Shown piece after piece: positions 33,082 through 42,143 of a stretch of DNA of 52,625 bases (positions are counted from its first letter, which is position 1; each line of letters starts with the position of its first letter). Source of the DNA: Synechococcus sp. GreenBA-s (lineage in GTDB: Bacteria > Cyanobacteriota > Cyanobacteriia > PCC-6307 > Cyanobiaceae). Made by a program: the position numbers and the translations under genes. The notes under the pieces were generated by a model. The model was given only the letters and a program-made list of their open reading frames with translations. It was not told the DNA's origin and did not search any database. The stretch lies in the NCBI RefSeq assembly GCF_024345855.1, contig NZ_JAGQBX010000016.1, forward strand, positions 1-52,625, read 5' to 3'.

Positions 33082-35770
33082 CGGGCTCGGGAGCCTCGGC
33101 CTGGGCGGGATCCAATGAAGCGGCATCCGCTGGTGCGGCATCCGATGAAGCGGCATCCGCTGGGGCCTCGTCGTCCTCACCCTCCGGCGCCGGCGGCACC
33201 AGCACCACCTCGGCCAGGCGGTCGCCGGAATCGAGCTTCTGCAGCCGCACGCCCGTGGCGGCGCGGGACTGCTGGGGCACCGCATCGGCCTGCATGCGCA
33301 CGATCACGCCCCGCTCGCTCACCAGCAGCAGCTCCTCGCCGGCGCCCAGCACCTTGAGGCCCACCAGCACATCGCCGTCACGGCGGAACTTGATCGCCCG
33401 CAGGCCCATGCCGGCCCGCTTCTGCAGCCGGAACTGGTCCACCGGCACCCGCTTGCCCAGGCCGCTGGCGGAGGCCACCAGCACCCAGGGCCCCTCGCTC
33501 GGGGTCACCTCATCGCCTTCGGCGTCGCTGTCGTCGTCAGCGGCGGCGGCACCTTCCACCCGGTCGGCCAGCTCCACCGGCAGCACGTCCATGCTCACCA
33601 GGGAATCGCCTTCGCGCAGGTTCATGGCCCGCACGCCGCGGGCGGTGCGGCCCAGGGGACGCAGCTCCTCGTCGCTGAGGCGGAAGTGGATCGTCATGCC
33701 GTTGCGCGAGCCGATCAGCACGCTGTCGCCGGGCAGGGCCAGCCGCACCCAGGTGAGGGCATCGCCATCCTCCAGGGAGATGGCGATCAGGCCGTTGGAG
33801 CGGATGTTGGCGAAGGCCGAGAGGCGCGTGCGCTTCACGTAGCCGCCGCTGGTGAGCATCACCAGCACCATGTTGTCCTCGAAGGCACCCACCGCCAGCA
33901 GCGAGGTGATCAGCTCCTCGCGGGGAATCGGCAGCAGCTGCACGATCGGCGTGCCCTTGGCGGCGCGGCTGCACAGGGGCACCCGGTAGGCGGGCACCGA
34001 ATACACCACGCCGCGATCGCTGAACAGCAGCAGGTTGTCGTGGTCGTTGCAGCTGATGAACAGCTTCACGGCCTCCTCGCCCTGGCCCTTGGCACCGGGG
34101 CTGCGGGTGCCGGCCTTGCCGCGGGTGCCGCGGCTGGTGGCCTCGAACTCGCTCACCGGCATGCGCTTGAGATAGCCGTTCTCGGTGAGCAGCACCACCG
34201 AGCGCTCGTTGGCGATCAGGTCGATGTCCTCCAGGCCGCCCTCGAGATCGAGGATCTCGGTGCGGCGCGGCGAGTCGTAGCGGCTGCGGATCGCCTGCAG
34301 CTCGTCGGTGATGATGCCGAGCACCCGCTCCTTGCGGGCCAGGATGTCCTTGTAGTCGGTGATCTTGGCCAGCAGATCCTCATGCTCGAGCCGGATCTTG
34401 TCGGCCTCGAGGGCCGTGAGCCGGCGCAGCTGCATCTGCAGGATCGCGTCGGCCTGGATCTCGCTGAGGCCGAACTGCTCCTGCAGCTCCAGGCGGGCCG
34501 TGGCGGTGTCGGCGGCGCCGCGGATCAGGGCGATGATCGCGTCGAGATTGTCGAGGGCAATCAGCAGGCCCAGCAGGATGTGGTCACGCTCCTCGGCCTT
34601 GCGCAGCAGGTAGCGGGTGCGCCGCTCGATCGTCTCGACGCGGAACTCGAGGAACACCTCGAGCATCTTGCGCAGGGTGAGCAGCACCGGCTCACCCTTC
34701 ACCAGCGCCAGCATGTAGGCGCTGAAGTTGTTCTGCAGCGGCGTGAGTTTGAACAGGTTGTTGAGCACCACCTGCGGATAGGCATCCCGGCGCAGCTCGA
34801 TCACGATCCGCATGCCGTCGCGGTCGGATTCGTCGCGGATGTCGGCGATGCCCTCCAGCTTCTTGTCGTTAACCAGCTCAGCGATGCGCTCGATCAGCGC
34901 CGCCTTGTTGGTCTGGTAGGGCAGCTCGGTGATGATCACCGCATCGCGATCGGGGCGGCCCTTGGCCTCGATGGTCTCGATCGAGGCCACGCCGCGCATG
35001 GTCACCGAGCCGCGGCCGGTGGTGTACATCTCGCGGATGCCGCGGCGGCCCAGGATCTGACCGCCGGTGGGGAAGTCAGGGCCGGGGATCAACGACGTCA
35101 GCACGCGATCGTCGACGTCAGGGTCGGCGATCAGGGCCAGCAGACCGTCGATCAGCTCGGTGAGGTTGTGGGGCGGGATGTTGGTGGCCATCCCCACGGC
35201 GATGCCGGTGGAGCCGTTGAGCAGCAGCTGGGGGATGCGCGCCGGCATCACCGTGGGCTCCTGCTGGGAGCCGTCGAAGTTGTCGATGAAATCGACGGTC
35301 TCGCTCTCGATGTCCTCCAGCAGGCTGTCGGTGGTGAGGGCCTGCAGCCGCGATTCCGTGTAACGCATGGCGGCCGGCGGGTCGTTGTCCACCGAGCCGA
35401 AGTTGCCGTGGCCGTCGATCAGCGGCATGCGCATGGAGAAGTCCTGCGCCATGCGCACCAGCGCGTCGTAGACGGCCGTGTCGCCATGGGGGTGGTACTT
35501 GCCCAGCACCTCGCCCACCACACGGGCGCATTTGCGGTAGGGCCTGTCGCTGGTGAGACCCAGCTCATACATCGCATAGAGGATGCGGCGATGCACCGGC
35601 TTGAGGCCGTCGCGGGCATCGGGCAGGGCCCGGCCCACGATCACGCTCATCGCATACTCCAGATAGGAGCGCGACATCTCGTTGCGGAGGTCGGCCTGGA
35701 TGATCCGGGAATCGCCGTTGTCGCCGGATTCGCCGGGACCTGTGGGACCGGTCCCTACTGGATCCGCCAT
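33074..35770 (-). CDS. gyrA: DNA gyrase subunit A
   Basis: 898-residue breakage-reunion subunit of DNA gyrase, which introduces negative supercoils. Catalytic Tyr lies in [10 protein letters not shown]; the QRDR-like region is [26 protein letters not shown]-terminal beta-pinwheel contains a GyrA-box-like [17 protein letters not shown]. The tail is acidic and Ala-rich with a duplicated APADAAS unit. The first 22 residues are a Gly/Pro/Asp-rich extension before [25 protein letters not shown]. Start overlap with downstream genes makes it the head of a three-gene run. A likely -10 element lies upstream. Confidence 0.97.
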   Translation of the reverse strand: MADPVGTGPTGPGESGDNGDSRIIQADLRNEMSRSYLEYAMSVIVGRALPDARDGLKPVHRRILYAMYELGLTSDRPYRKCARVVGEVLGKYHPHGDTAVYDALVRMAQDFSMRMPLIDGHGNFGSVDNDPPAAMRYTESRLQALTTDSLLEDIESETVDFIDNFDGSQQEPTVMPARIPQLLLNGSTGIAVGMATNIPPHNLTELIDGLLALIADPDVDDRVLTSLIPGPDFPTGGQILGRRGIREMYTTGRGSVTMRGVASIETIEAKGRPDRDAVIITELPYQTNKAALIERIAELVNDKKLEGIADIRDESDRDGMRIVIELRRDAYPQVVLNNLFKLTPLQNNFSAYMLALVKGEPVLLTLRKMLEVFLEFRVETIERRTRYLLRKAEERDHILLGLLIALDNLDAIIALIRGAADTATARLELQEQFGLSEIQADAILQMQLRRLTALEADKIRLEHEDLLAKITDYKDILARKERVLGIITDELQAIRSRYDSPRRTEILDLEGGLEDIDLIANERSVVLLTENGYLKRMPVSEFEATSRGTRGKAGTRSPGAKGQGEEAVKLFISCNDHDNLLLFSDRGVVYSVPAYRVPLCSRAAKGTPIVQLLPIPREELITSLLAVGAFEDNMVLVMLTSGGYVKRTRLSAFANIRSNGLIAISLEDGDALTWVRLALPGDSVLIGSRNGMTIHFRLSDEELRPLGRTARGVRAMNLREGDSLVSMDVLPVELADRVEGAAAADDDSDAEGDEVTPSEGPWVLVASASGLGKRVPVDQFRLQKRAGMGLRAIKFRRDGDVLVGLKVLGAGEELLLVSERGVIVRMQADAVPQQSRAATGVRLQKLDSGDRLAEVVLVPPAPEGEDDEAPADAASSDAAPADAASLDPAQAEAPEPDA
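33114..33173 (-). repeat. Two 30-bp tandem repeats at the gyrA 3' end
   Basis: Two adjacent 30-bp units share GATGAAGCGGCATCCGCTGG (the first copy starts with A). On the minus strand they encode the Ala/Asp/Ser-rich tail of GyrA ([17 protein letters not shown]), and they lie about 30 bp before the overlapping start of the next gene. Confidence 0.8.
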
Positions 35771-35793
35771 CGATGACCGCCTGAGTTGACGCC

Positions 35794-35801
35794 ATTTTAT
35801 C
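35794..35801 (-). promoter_or_regulatory. Candidate gyrA promoter -10 element
   Basis: The 44-bp divergent gap between gyrA and the HcyBio gene holds an AT-rich GATAAAAT on the minus strand, about 24 bp before the gyrA ATG. No convincing -35 is visible at 17 bp. Confidence 0.35.
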
Positions 35802-35814
35802 GAGTGTTGCGGCC

Positions 35815-36984
35815 ATGACCCCCCAGCCCCGCCTCCTGGAGCCCCGCAGCGAGACGGAGCTGCGGGAACGGCAGCGCCGGGGGGAGCTGCGGGTGTGCAG
35901 CGGGGCCGCCTTTCGCGAGCGGGTGGCGGCCGATGGCCTGGAGGCCGCCTACGCCGCCACCGACGTGGTGGTGGCCGCCAACGCCGAGTTCACCGACCAG
36001 GCCTCGCTGCTGCTGGGCCTGGGTCCGAGCGATCCGCCCATCCGCGTGCGCGAGTTCCGGCTGGGGGGCGTGGCGGGCCTGGGCGGCAGCGGCGCCACCG
36101 ATCTGGTGCTGCCCATCGGCGGGGGACCCACGGACCCGGGCCGCCGCGGCGGCGCCCAGGTGCTGGCCGACCTGCTGGCGGGGGCGGAGCTGCCGCTCAC
36201 GGCCAGTGGCGAGGCCACGCCGCTGCACCCCCGCCGCGAACTCGAGAGCCGCCTCGACCTGGAGCGCATCGGCAGCGGCCGGCTGCTGCTGCACCGCGGC
36301 ATCGGCGAGAACGGCGTGGTGGCGGTGAGCAGCGCCGAGGGCCTGACCCGCAGCCCCCTGGGCCCCCTGCTGGGCCCCTACACGACGGCCCTCTACAACT
36401 GCGGCGGCAGCGCCAGCATCGGCCTGACCATGCCGGGCCTGTCGCTGCTGGGGCCGGGCTCACCGGTGCTGGTGGGGGGAGCCCTGGGCTGGGTGCTGGG
36501 CCCCGGCAGCGGCCACAACCCCGTCCCCCGGCGGCTGCCAAGCGGCCACGCCCGCGTGCCCGGCGCCGTCTGCGCCCTGGCGGTGGATCTGCAGGGCCTG
36601 CGGCCCGCCTGGGTGCGGGCCACCCACTTCGAGGGCCACGGCAGCGGCCTGCTCGTGGGAGTGGCGGCGCCGGTGCCACTGCTGGATCTGGCGGTGGCGC
36701 GGCAGGCCGCCGCCGGCGACCACGAGCTGGAGGCGCCGGTGCTCGACTTCTCGATCCCGCGGCGGATCAAGCCGAGCTTCGGCTGCGTGCCCTACAGCCA
36801 GCTGCTGGCGGGCGAAATCCAGGTGGACGGCCGCAGGCTGCGCTGCGCCCCGGCCCACAGCCCGCGCATCGCCGCCGAGATCGCCGCCGAGCTGGTGGCC
36901 CAGCTGCAGGACGGCCGCTTCCCGCTGCGGCTGCCCCTGGCGCCCCTGGGGGAGCGCCCCGGCCTGATTCCCCTGGAGGGCTAG
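35815..36984 (+). CDS. Homocysteine biosynthesis protein family (HcyBio, DUF39)
   Basis: 389 residues matching the HcyBio/DUF39 family, which in methanogens is linked to homocysteine formation from aspartate semialdehyde and sulfide. Recognisable segments: [88 protein letters not shown] and [28 protein letters not shown]. No C-terminal ferredoxin or CBS domain is attached here. The ATG lies 44 bp from the divergent gyrA start. The cyanobacterial role is not established; homoserine dehydrogenase at the far end of the window is in the related pathway. Confidence 0.82.
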   Translation: MTPQPRLLEPRSETELRERQRRGELRVCSGAAFRERVAADGLEAAYAATDVVVAANAEFTDQASLLLGLGPSDPPIRVREFRLGGVAGLGGSGATDLVLPIGGGPTDPGRRGGAQVLADLLAGAELPLTASGEATPLHPRRELESRLDLERIGSGRLLLHRGIGENGVVAVSSAEGLTRSPLGPLLGPYTTALYNCGGSASIGLTMPGLSLLGPGSPVLVGGALGWVLGPGSGHNPVPRRLPSGHARVPGAVCALAVDLQGLRPAWVRATHFEGHGSGLLVGVAAPVPLLDLAVARQAAAGDHELEAPVLDFSIPRRIKPSFGCVPYSQLLAGEIQVDGRRLRCAPAHSPRIAAEIAAELVAQLQDGRFPLRLPLAPLGERPGLIPLEG

Positions 36985-37080
36985 GGGGAGGGCGGGAGCG
37001 GTCCAGGCGGCGGCCCTGAGGGCACCCAGAAGCCGGGAAACGGCCGTAAACTCCCGCACCGACCTGCGTGCTCCGGATCC

Positions 37081-37809
37081 ATGGCTGACGCTTTCGCCGC
37101 CTCGAACGAAGGCCTCCAGCCGACCGACTCCAGCCCCGAGGTCGGGGCAGGTCCCGACCAGGGCGACACCCCGCCCGAGCCCCCGATCCCCCTGTTCAGG
37201 CATACCGAGACACCCGTCAGCACCGACGCACCGATGGCCGTGGAGGCACCGACGGCGAGCGACGAGGCGGCCCTGGTCGCCCCCGCCGGCGAACCACCCC
37301 AGCCCCTGGAGCCCGCCGAGGCCACGGCCAGCGCCTTCAGCGCGCCGGCACCTGAGTCCAGCGAGCCCGCGCCAGCGCCCCAGCCCATTCCAGCGGCGGC
37401 CTCCGAAGCGGCGGCGAGCCCCGTGGCAGCCGCCGCGCCGGCCGAAGCCAGCGTCGCCAGCACGATCGAGATTCCAGCGCTCGAGCCCGGCGAAGGCGGT
37501 GAGTGGGAGCTGCTGGTCGCCAAGGTCCGCCAGTGGCTCGCCAGCGGCCAGCTGCGGGAGCTGGTGGACACCGCCCGCACGCCGCTCACCCTGCTGGCCT
37601 ATCTAGTGGTGGCGGTGCTGGTGCTGCAGATCTACAGCGCCCTGCTGGATGTACTCGAGGGCCTTCCCCTGGTGCCTGGCCTGCTGGAGCTGGCGGGCGT
37701 GATCACCGTGGTGCGCTTCGCCCTGACGCGGCTGGTGCGCAGCAGCGACCGCCAGCAGGTGATCGCCGGCCTGAAGAGCCGCTGGAACGCCTTCCGCGGC
37801 CAGGGCTGA
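37081..37809 (+). CDS. CAAD domain (CurT/CURT1-like) thylakoid membrane protein
   Basis: 242 residues. The C-terminal 100 residues (EWELLVAKVRQWLASGQLRELVDTARTPLTLLAYLVVAVLVLQIYSALLDVLEGLPLVPGLLELAGVITVVRFALTRLVRSSDRQQVIAGLKSRWNAFRG) form a CAAD domain: an amphipathic helix, two transmembrane helices and another amphipathic helix. In cyanobacteria CurT bends thylakoid membranes. The first 130 residues are an Ala/Pro/Glu/Ser-rich, probably disordered cytosolic tail. A TAAACT sequence about 33 bp upstream could be a -10 element. Confidence 0.85.
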   Translation: MADAFAASNEGLQPTDSSPEVGAGPDQGDTPPEPPIPLFRHTETPVSTDAPMAVEAPTASDEAALVAPAGEPPQPLEPAEATASAFSAPAPESSEPAPAPQPIPAAASEAAASPVAAAAPAEASVASTIEIPALEPGEGGEWELLVAKVRQWLASGQLRELVDTARTPLTLLAYLVVAVLVLQIYSALLDVLEGLPLVPGLLELAGVITVVRFALTRLVRSSDRQQVIAGLKSRWNAFRGQG

Positions 37810-37887
37810 GCGGGGCTGCAGACACCGGCCTGGAGCGGACGCCATCGGGCCGGTTGATAGCTTGGCCCGATTGCGTCAACGTTCCCG

Positions 37888-39051
37888 GTGGACATTCAGC
37901 TCGGCCGTTCCCGTACCGTCCGTCGCGCCTATGGCATCGACGAGATCGCCCTGGTGCCGGGCGGTCGCACGGTGGATCCAGCCGTCACCGACAGCAGCTG
38001 GAGCCTGGGCGGCATCACCCGCGAGATCCCGATCATCGCCAGCGCCATGGACGGCGTGGTGGATGTGGGCGTGGCGGTGGAGCTCACCAAGCTCGGCGCC
38101 CTGGGGGTGCTGAACCTCGAGGGGGTCCAGTGCCGCTACGACGACCCCAATCCGGTGCTCGATCGCATCGCAGCGGTGGGCAAAGATGCATTCGTACCGC
38201 TGATGCAGGAGCTCTACAGCCAGCCGGTGCGCGAGGACCTGATCCGCAGGCGCATCGCCGAGATCAAGGAGCGGGGCGGCATCGCCGCCGTGAGCGCCAC
38301 TCCCGTGGCGGCCCTGAAGTTCGGCAAGGCCATCGCCGAGGCCGGCGCTGACCTGTTCTTCGTGCAGGCCACGGTGGTCAGCACCGAGCACATCGGCCCC
38401 GAGGGCCAGGAAACCCTGGACCTGGCGGCCCTCTGCCGCGATTTCGGCGTGCCCGTGGTGATCGGCAACTGCGTCACCTACGACGTGGCCCTGCAGCTGA
38501 TGCGCGCCGGCGCCGCCGGCGTGATGGTGGGCATCGGCCCCGGTGCCGCCTGCACCAGCCGCGGCGTGCTGGGCGTCGGCATCCCCCAGGCCACCTCCGT
38601 GGCCGACTGCGCCGCCGCCCGCGACGACTACTTCGCCGAGAGCGGCCGCTATGTGCCGATCGTGGCCGACGGCGGCATTGTCACCGGCGGTGACATCTGC
38701 AAGTGCCTCGCCTGCGGCGCCGACGCCGTGATGATCGGCTCGCCGATCGCCCGCGCCGCCGAGGCCCCTGGGCGTGGATTCCACTGGGGCATGGCCACCC
38801 CCAGCCCGGTGCTGCCCCGCGGCACCCGCATCAACGTGGGCACCACCGGCAGCCTGGAAAAGATCCTGCGCGGCCCCGCCGGCCTCGACGACGGCACCCA
38901 GAACCTGCTGGGCTGCATCAAGACCTCGATGGGCACCCTCGGCGCCCGCACCCTCAAGGAGATGCAGCAGGTGGACGTGGTCGTGGCCCCCTCGCTGCTC
39001 ACCGAGGGCAAGGTGTATCAGAAGGCCCAGCAACTGGGCATGGGCAAGTAG
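37888..39051 (+). CDS. guaB3: GuaB3 family IMP dehydrogenase-related protein
   Basis: 387-residue TIM-barrel enzyme of the IMPDH/GMP reductase superfamily without CBS domains. Motifs: LGRSRTVRRAYGIDEIALVPG (family N-terminus), the catalytic loop VGIGPGAACTSRGVLGVGIPQATSVADCAAAR with its Cys, and VADGGIVTGGDICKCLACGADAVMIG. GuaB3 is a cyanobacterial and actinobacterial subgroup, and a cyanobacterial member has been described as a GMP reductase. The start is GTG (reading MDIQLGRSR), and TTGATAGCTT about 30 bp upstream may contain the -10. A strong terminator follows. Confidence 0.9.
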   Translation: MDIQLGRSRTVRRAYGIDEIALVPGGRTVDPAVTDSSWSLGGITREIPIIASAMDGVVDVGVAVELTKLGALGVLNLEGVQCRYDDPNPVLDRIAAVGKDAFVPLMQELYSQPVREDLIRRRIAEIKERGGIAAVSATPVAALKFGKAIAEAGADLFFVQATVVSTEHIGPEGQETLDLAALCRDFGVPVVIGNCVTYDVALQLMRAGAAGVMVGIGPGAACTSRGVLGVGIPQATSVADCAAARDDYFAESGRYVPIVADGGIVTGGDICKCLACGADAVMIGSPIARAAEAPGRGFHWGMATPSPVLPRGTRINVGTTGSLEKILRGPAGLDDGTQNLLGCIKTSMGTLGARTLKEMQQVDVVVAPSLLTEGKVYQKAQQLGMGK

Positions 39052-39110
39052 GGAGGATCCCAGCCCCGGAGCCGCCTCAGGCCCCCCCCGGGGCACAGGA
39101 CCTAATCTGA

Positions 39111-39138
39111 GGGTGTGCGGGCTTCGGCCCACACACTC
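39111..39138 (+). terminator. UUCG-capped hairpin downstream of guaB3
   Basis: Arms GTGTGCGGGC (39113-39122) and GCCCACACAC (39127-39136) form a 10-bp stem with one mismatch, closed by a C(UUCG)G tetraloop, and extend by two more pairs. It is 13 bp upstream of the U-tract terminator. It may stabilise the guaB3 mRNA 3' end or act with the second hairpin. Confidence 0.65.
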
Positions 39139-39151
39139 CTCACACCCCCAA

Positions 39152-39173
39152 GCCCGGCGCGTCCGGGCCTTTT
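39152..39173 (+). terminator. Rho-independent terminator between guaB3 and trxA
   Basis: Perfect 6-bp stem GCCCGG/CCGGGC with a CGCGT loop, followed by TTTTGTCTT. It separates the guaB3 transcript from trxA. Confidence 0.8.
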
Positions 39174-39254
39174 GTCTTCATTACGAGCCCCCTGCGCCAC
39201 CGGGGCAAACCCGGGGGGCATTGCTAGATTTCAGCCATCCTGATCCTCCTTCGG

Positions 39255-39578
39255 ATGTCCAGCGCAGCCGCCGTCACCGACGCATCCTTCGAGCAAGACG
39301 TGCTCAAGAGCGAGGTGCCCGTGCTGGTGGATTTCTGGGCTCCCTGGTGCGGCCCCTGCCGCATGGTGGCCCCGATCGTCGATGAGATCGCCAAGGAGTT
39401 CGAGGGCAAGATCAAGGTGTTCAAGCTCAACACCGACGAGAACCCCAACGTCGCCAGCCAGTACGGCATCCGCAGCATCCCCACCCTGATGGTGTTCAAG
39501 GGCGGCCAGAAGGTGGACACCGTGGTCGGCGCCGTGCCGAAGACCACCCTGTCGGGCACCATCTCCAAGTACCTCTGA
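39255..39578 (+). CDS. trxA: Thioredoxin (m-type)
   Basis: 107-residue thioredoxin with the active site WCGPC (Cys32/Cys35) in [24 protein letters not shown], the cis-Pro loop [15 protein letters not shown] and the standard C-terminus. It reduces disulfides in the cytosol, including light-regulated Calvin-cycle and other enzymes, by analogy with m-type thioredoxins. ATG start after a terminator, so it probably has its own promoter; GCTAGATTT about 30 bp upstream may contain it. Confidence 0.96.
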   Translation: MSSAAAVTDASFEQDVLKSEVPVLVDFWAPWCGPCRMVAPIVDEIAKEFEGKIKVFKLNTDENPNVASQYGIRSIPTLMVFKGGQKVDTVVGAVPKTTLSGTISKYL

Positions 39579-39588
39579 ATCCGCAGCT

Positions 39589-40665
39589 CTGAGTTCCGCC
39601 TTCTCGCCCGCCTACTCCACAGGTCAGAGTCCGCTGGATGCCCTGGGGTCCCTGTTGCGGGGCCACCCCCAGCGCCGTGAGATCGAGCGGACCATCGTCA
39701 GCCTGCTGGAGATCAGCCGCAGCAGCACCGACGCCAGCGAGTGGCGCCTGATCCGTGGGGCCCTGGCCGACATCCGCGACGGCCTGGCGGTGTTCGGGCC
39801 GCGGCGCCAGACCCGCAAGGTCACCGTGTTCGGCTCGGCGCGCACCGCCACCGAGGACCCGGCCTACAAACTGGCCGAGCAGCTCGCCGCCGAGGCGGTG
39901 GCCCAGGGCTTCGACGTGATGACCGGGGCCGGCGGCGGCATCATGGAGGCGGCCAACCGCGGCGCCGGCTGCGAGAACAGCATCGGCCTCAACGTCGATC
40001 TGCCCTTCGAGCAGCACGCCAACCGCTACGTGAGCGGCTGCGACGGGCGTCTGCTGCACTTCCGCTACTTCTTCACCCGCAAGCTGTTCTTCCTGCGCGA
40101 GAGCGATGCGCTGGTGGTGCTGCCGGGTGGCTACGGCACCTTCGATGAGCTGTTCGAGTCCCTCACCCTGATCCAGACCGGCCGCACCCCGCCGATCCCG
40201 CTGGTGATGCTGGCTCCCCCTGGGGACGACTTCTGGCCCACGTTGATGCGGGATGTGCAGGCGGGGCTGGCGGCCCGCGGCCTGATCTCAGCCGAGGACA
40301 CGGCCCTGCTCAAGCAGGCCACCACCGCCGCTGAGGCGATGGAGCACATCTGCACCTTCTACCGGGTGTTCCATGGCGCCCAGCTCGGCGAGGACCGCAT
40401 GGAGCTGCTGCTGCACGTGCCGATCCCGCCCGACCTGCTGCCGGATCTGAACCGGGAGTTCGCCGATGTGGTGAGCGAGGGCACGATCAGTGCCGGCGAG
40501 AGCTCCGATGAGGAGGGGATCCTGCGGCCCTGCCTGCGCTTCCAGCTGGATCGGCGCCGCATGGGCCGGCTCTATCAGCTGATCGATCGGATCAACGCCA
40601 TTCCCCTGCCGGCCTCACCGGCCCTGGAGCAGCCGTGCCAACGGCTCGGGGTCAGCGCCGCCTGA
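39589..40665 (+). CDS. LOG-like Rossmann-fold nucleotide-binding protein (TIGR00730 type)
   Basis: Family often annotated as lysine decarboxylase-like; LOG members are cytokinin-nucleotide phosphoribohydrolases. Motifs: TVFGSARTATEDPAY, TGAGGGIMEAANRGAG and LPGGYGTFDELFESLTLIQTG (PGGxGTxxE). An N-terminal helical extension IERTIVSLLEISRSSTDASEWRLIRGALADIRDGL precedes the fold, as in the longer cyanobacterial members. No ATG or GTG lies at the natural start. The frame is open from CTG at 39589, giving SSAFSPAYSTGQSPLDALGSLL; the first conventional start is TTG at 39655. About 358 or 336 residues. Substrate unknown. Confidence 0.82.
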   Translation: MSSAFSPAYSTGQSPLDALGSLLRGHPQRREIERTIVSLLEISRSSTDASEWRLIRGALADIRDGLAVFGPRRQTRKVTVFGSARTATEDPAYKLAEQLAAEAVAQGFDVMTGAGGGIMEAANRGAGCENSIGLNVDLPFEQHANRYVSGCDGRLLHFRYFFTRKLFFLRESDALVVLPGGYGTFDELFESLTLIQTGRTPPIPLVMLAPPGDDFWPTLMRDVQAGLAARGLISAEDTALLKQATTAAEAMEHICTFYRVFHGAQLGEDRMELLLHVPIPPDLLPDLNREFADVVSEGTISAGESSDEEGILRPCLRFQLDRRRMGRLYQLIDRINAIPLPASPALEQPCQRLGVSAA

Positions 40666-40697
40666 GGATGGGGACCCTGCCTGCGACCGGCTTGACC

Positions 40698-41348
40698 ATG
40701 GCCAGCCCGACCCCGCTCCGCATCGGCCTGATCGACTACGGCATGGGCAACCTGCACTCGGTGCAGCGGGCCTTCGAGCGGCTGGGGGCCGAGGTGGTGG
40801 CCGTCCACGGCGCCGCCGACACCGCCGACTGCCGGGCCCTGGTGCTGCCGGGGGTGGGCGCCTTCGATCCGGCGATGGAGCGGCTGCACCGCTCGGGCCT
40901 GGTGCCGGTGATCGCCGACTGGTGCGCCGCCGGCCAGCCCTTGCTCGGCATCTGCCTGGGCCTGCAGCTGCTTTTCGAGGCCAGCGACGAGGGCCAGGCG
41001 GCCGGACTGGGCCTGCTGCAGGGCCGGGTGCGGGCCCTGCCCCGCAGCCCGGGGCATCCGGTACCCCACATGGGCTGGGCGCCGCTGCTGCCCGCCGAGC
41101 CCAGTCCCCTGCTGCCGGGGGGCACCCCGGCGAGCTGGGTCTACTTCGTGCATTCCTATGCCGCCGAGCCCAGCGATCCGGCCTGCACCACCGCCCGGGT
41201 CGACTTCGCCGGCAGCCCCGTGACCGCGGCGGTGTGGCAGGGGAGCATCGCCGCCTGCCAGTTTCACCCGGAGAAATCGAGCGGCACGGGGGAGGCGATG
41301 CTGCGCCGCTGGCTGGACTGGCTGGCGGCGGAGCGCCTCAGCCCATGA
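40698..41348 (+). CDS. hisH: Imidazole glycerol phosphate synthase, glutaminase subunit
   Basis: 216-residue class I glutamine amidotransferase for histidine synthesis; supplies ammonia to HisF, which is not in this window. Starts IGLIDYGMGNLHSVQRAFERLG; nucleophile Cys in LLGICLGLQLLFE; His/Glu of the triad in CQFHPEKSSGTGEAML. An alternative ATG lies 30 bases upstream. The stop overlaps the rsmD start by 4 bp (ATGA). Confidence 0.94.
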   Translation: MASPTPLRIGLIDYGMGNLHSVQRAFERLGAEVVAVHGAADTADCRALVLPGVGAFDPAMERLHRSGLVPVIADWCAAGQPLLGICLGLQLLFEASDEGQAAGLGLLQGRVRALPRSPGHPVPHMGWAPLLPAEPSPLLPGGTPASWVYFVHSYAAEPSDPACTTARVDFAGSPVTAAVWQGSIAACQFHPEKSSGTGEAMLRRWLDWLAAERLSP

Positions 41349-41947
41349 GCCTGCGCCTCAGCGGTGGTCGCCGGCTGCAGAGCCCCCCCGGCGCCACCGC
41401 CCGTCCCACCCCCTCACGGCTGCGCCTGGCGGTGATGAACATGCTGGCGACCGAGCTGCCAGGGGCCCGGTGGCTGGACCTGTTCAGCGGCAGCGGCGTG
41501 ATGGGCTGCGAGGCGCTGCAGCGCGGCGCGGCGGCGGTGGTGGCGGTCGATCAGGACCGGCAGATGGCCGCGACCAGCCGCGCCAACCTGGAGGCCGTGG
41601 CAAGAGGCCTGGCCGGCCAAGCCCAGGGCCCCGAGCAGAGCCCTGCGCAGGTGGAGGTGGTGCAGCAGGAGGTGCTGCGCTGGCTGCAGGCTGGCGCTGG
41701 GCAGAGGGGCCAGGGACGGCACTGGAACGGCGGCTTCCAGCTGATCTACGCCGACCCCCCCTACGCAGCCGGCCTCTACGGCCCAGTGGCGCGAGCCGTG
41801 GCGGCGGGGGGCTGGCTGGCCCCCGGTGGAGAGCTCCTGATGGAGTGCGCCTCCAGTGCCGTTCCCGAGTTGCCGGAGAGCTGGCTGTTGCACGAGCAGC
41901 GCCGCTACGGGAGCAGCACGCTGTTGAGGCTCAGGCAGGAGGGCTGA
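41345..41947 (+). CDS. rsmD: 16S rRNA (guanine966-N2)-methyltransferase
   Basis: 200-residue SAM-dependent rRNA methyltransferase. The N-terminus SGGRRLQSPPGATARPTPSRLRLAVMNML is family-typical; the SAM-binding motif is WLDLFSGSGVMGCEALQRGA; catalytic motif IV appears as YADPPYAAG. There is a small extra loop (GQAQGPEQSPAQ, GAGQRGQGRHWNGG). Coupled to hisH and convergent with petG. Confidence 0.92.
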   Translation: MSLRLSGGRRLQSPPGATARPTPSRLRLAVMNMLATELPGARWLDLFSGSGVMGCEALQRGAAAVVAVDQDRQMAATSRANLEAVARGLAGQAQGPEQSPAQVEVVQQEVLRWLQAGAGQRGQGRHWNGGFQLIYADPPYAAGLYGPVARAVAAGGWLAPGGELLMECASSAVPELPESWLLHEQRRYGSSTLLRLRQEG

Positions 41948-41954
41948 GCAGTCG

Positions 41955-42068
41955 TCAGCCGCCGAGGGCGCCGCCGCGGCGGTACTGGTTCCAGGCGGCC
42001 ACGAACAGACCCGCCAGGGTCACCGGGATCAGACCGAGCACGATGCCGCAGAGCAGGGGTTCGATCAT
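41955..42068 (-). CDS. petG: Cytochrome b6f complex subunit PetG
   Basis: 37-residue single-helix subunit: [37 protein letters not shown]. It stabilises the cytochrome b6f complex of the thylakoid. The sequence is canonical for the family. It lies 7 bp from the convergent end of rsmD and diverges from the cytochrome cM-like gene across 75 bp, the petG-cytM arrangement common in Synechococcus. Confidence 0.96.
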   Translation of the reverse strand: MIEPLLCGIVLGLIPVTLAGLFVAAWNQYRRGGALGG

Positions 42069-42143
42069 GGCGCGCTGGAACGGGATGGCGTTGCAGAATT
42101 GTCCCACGGCCCTGGCGGCCACCGAGACGCCCGTAGAGCAACC

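Noticed and set aside
33686-35776. Long plus-strand open frame inside gyrA
   Set aside because: Composition is typical of a GC-rich shadow; gyrA on the other strand is certain.
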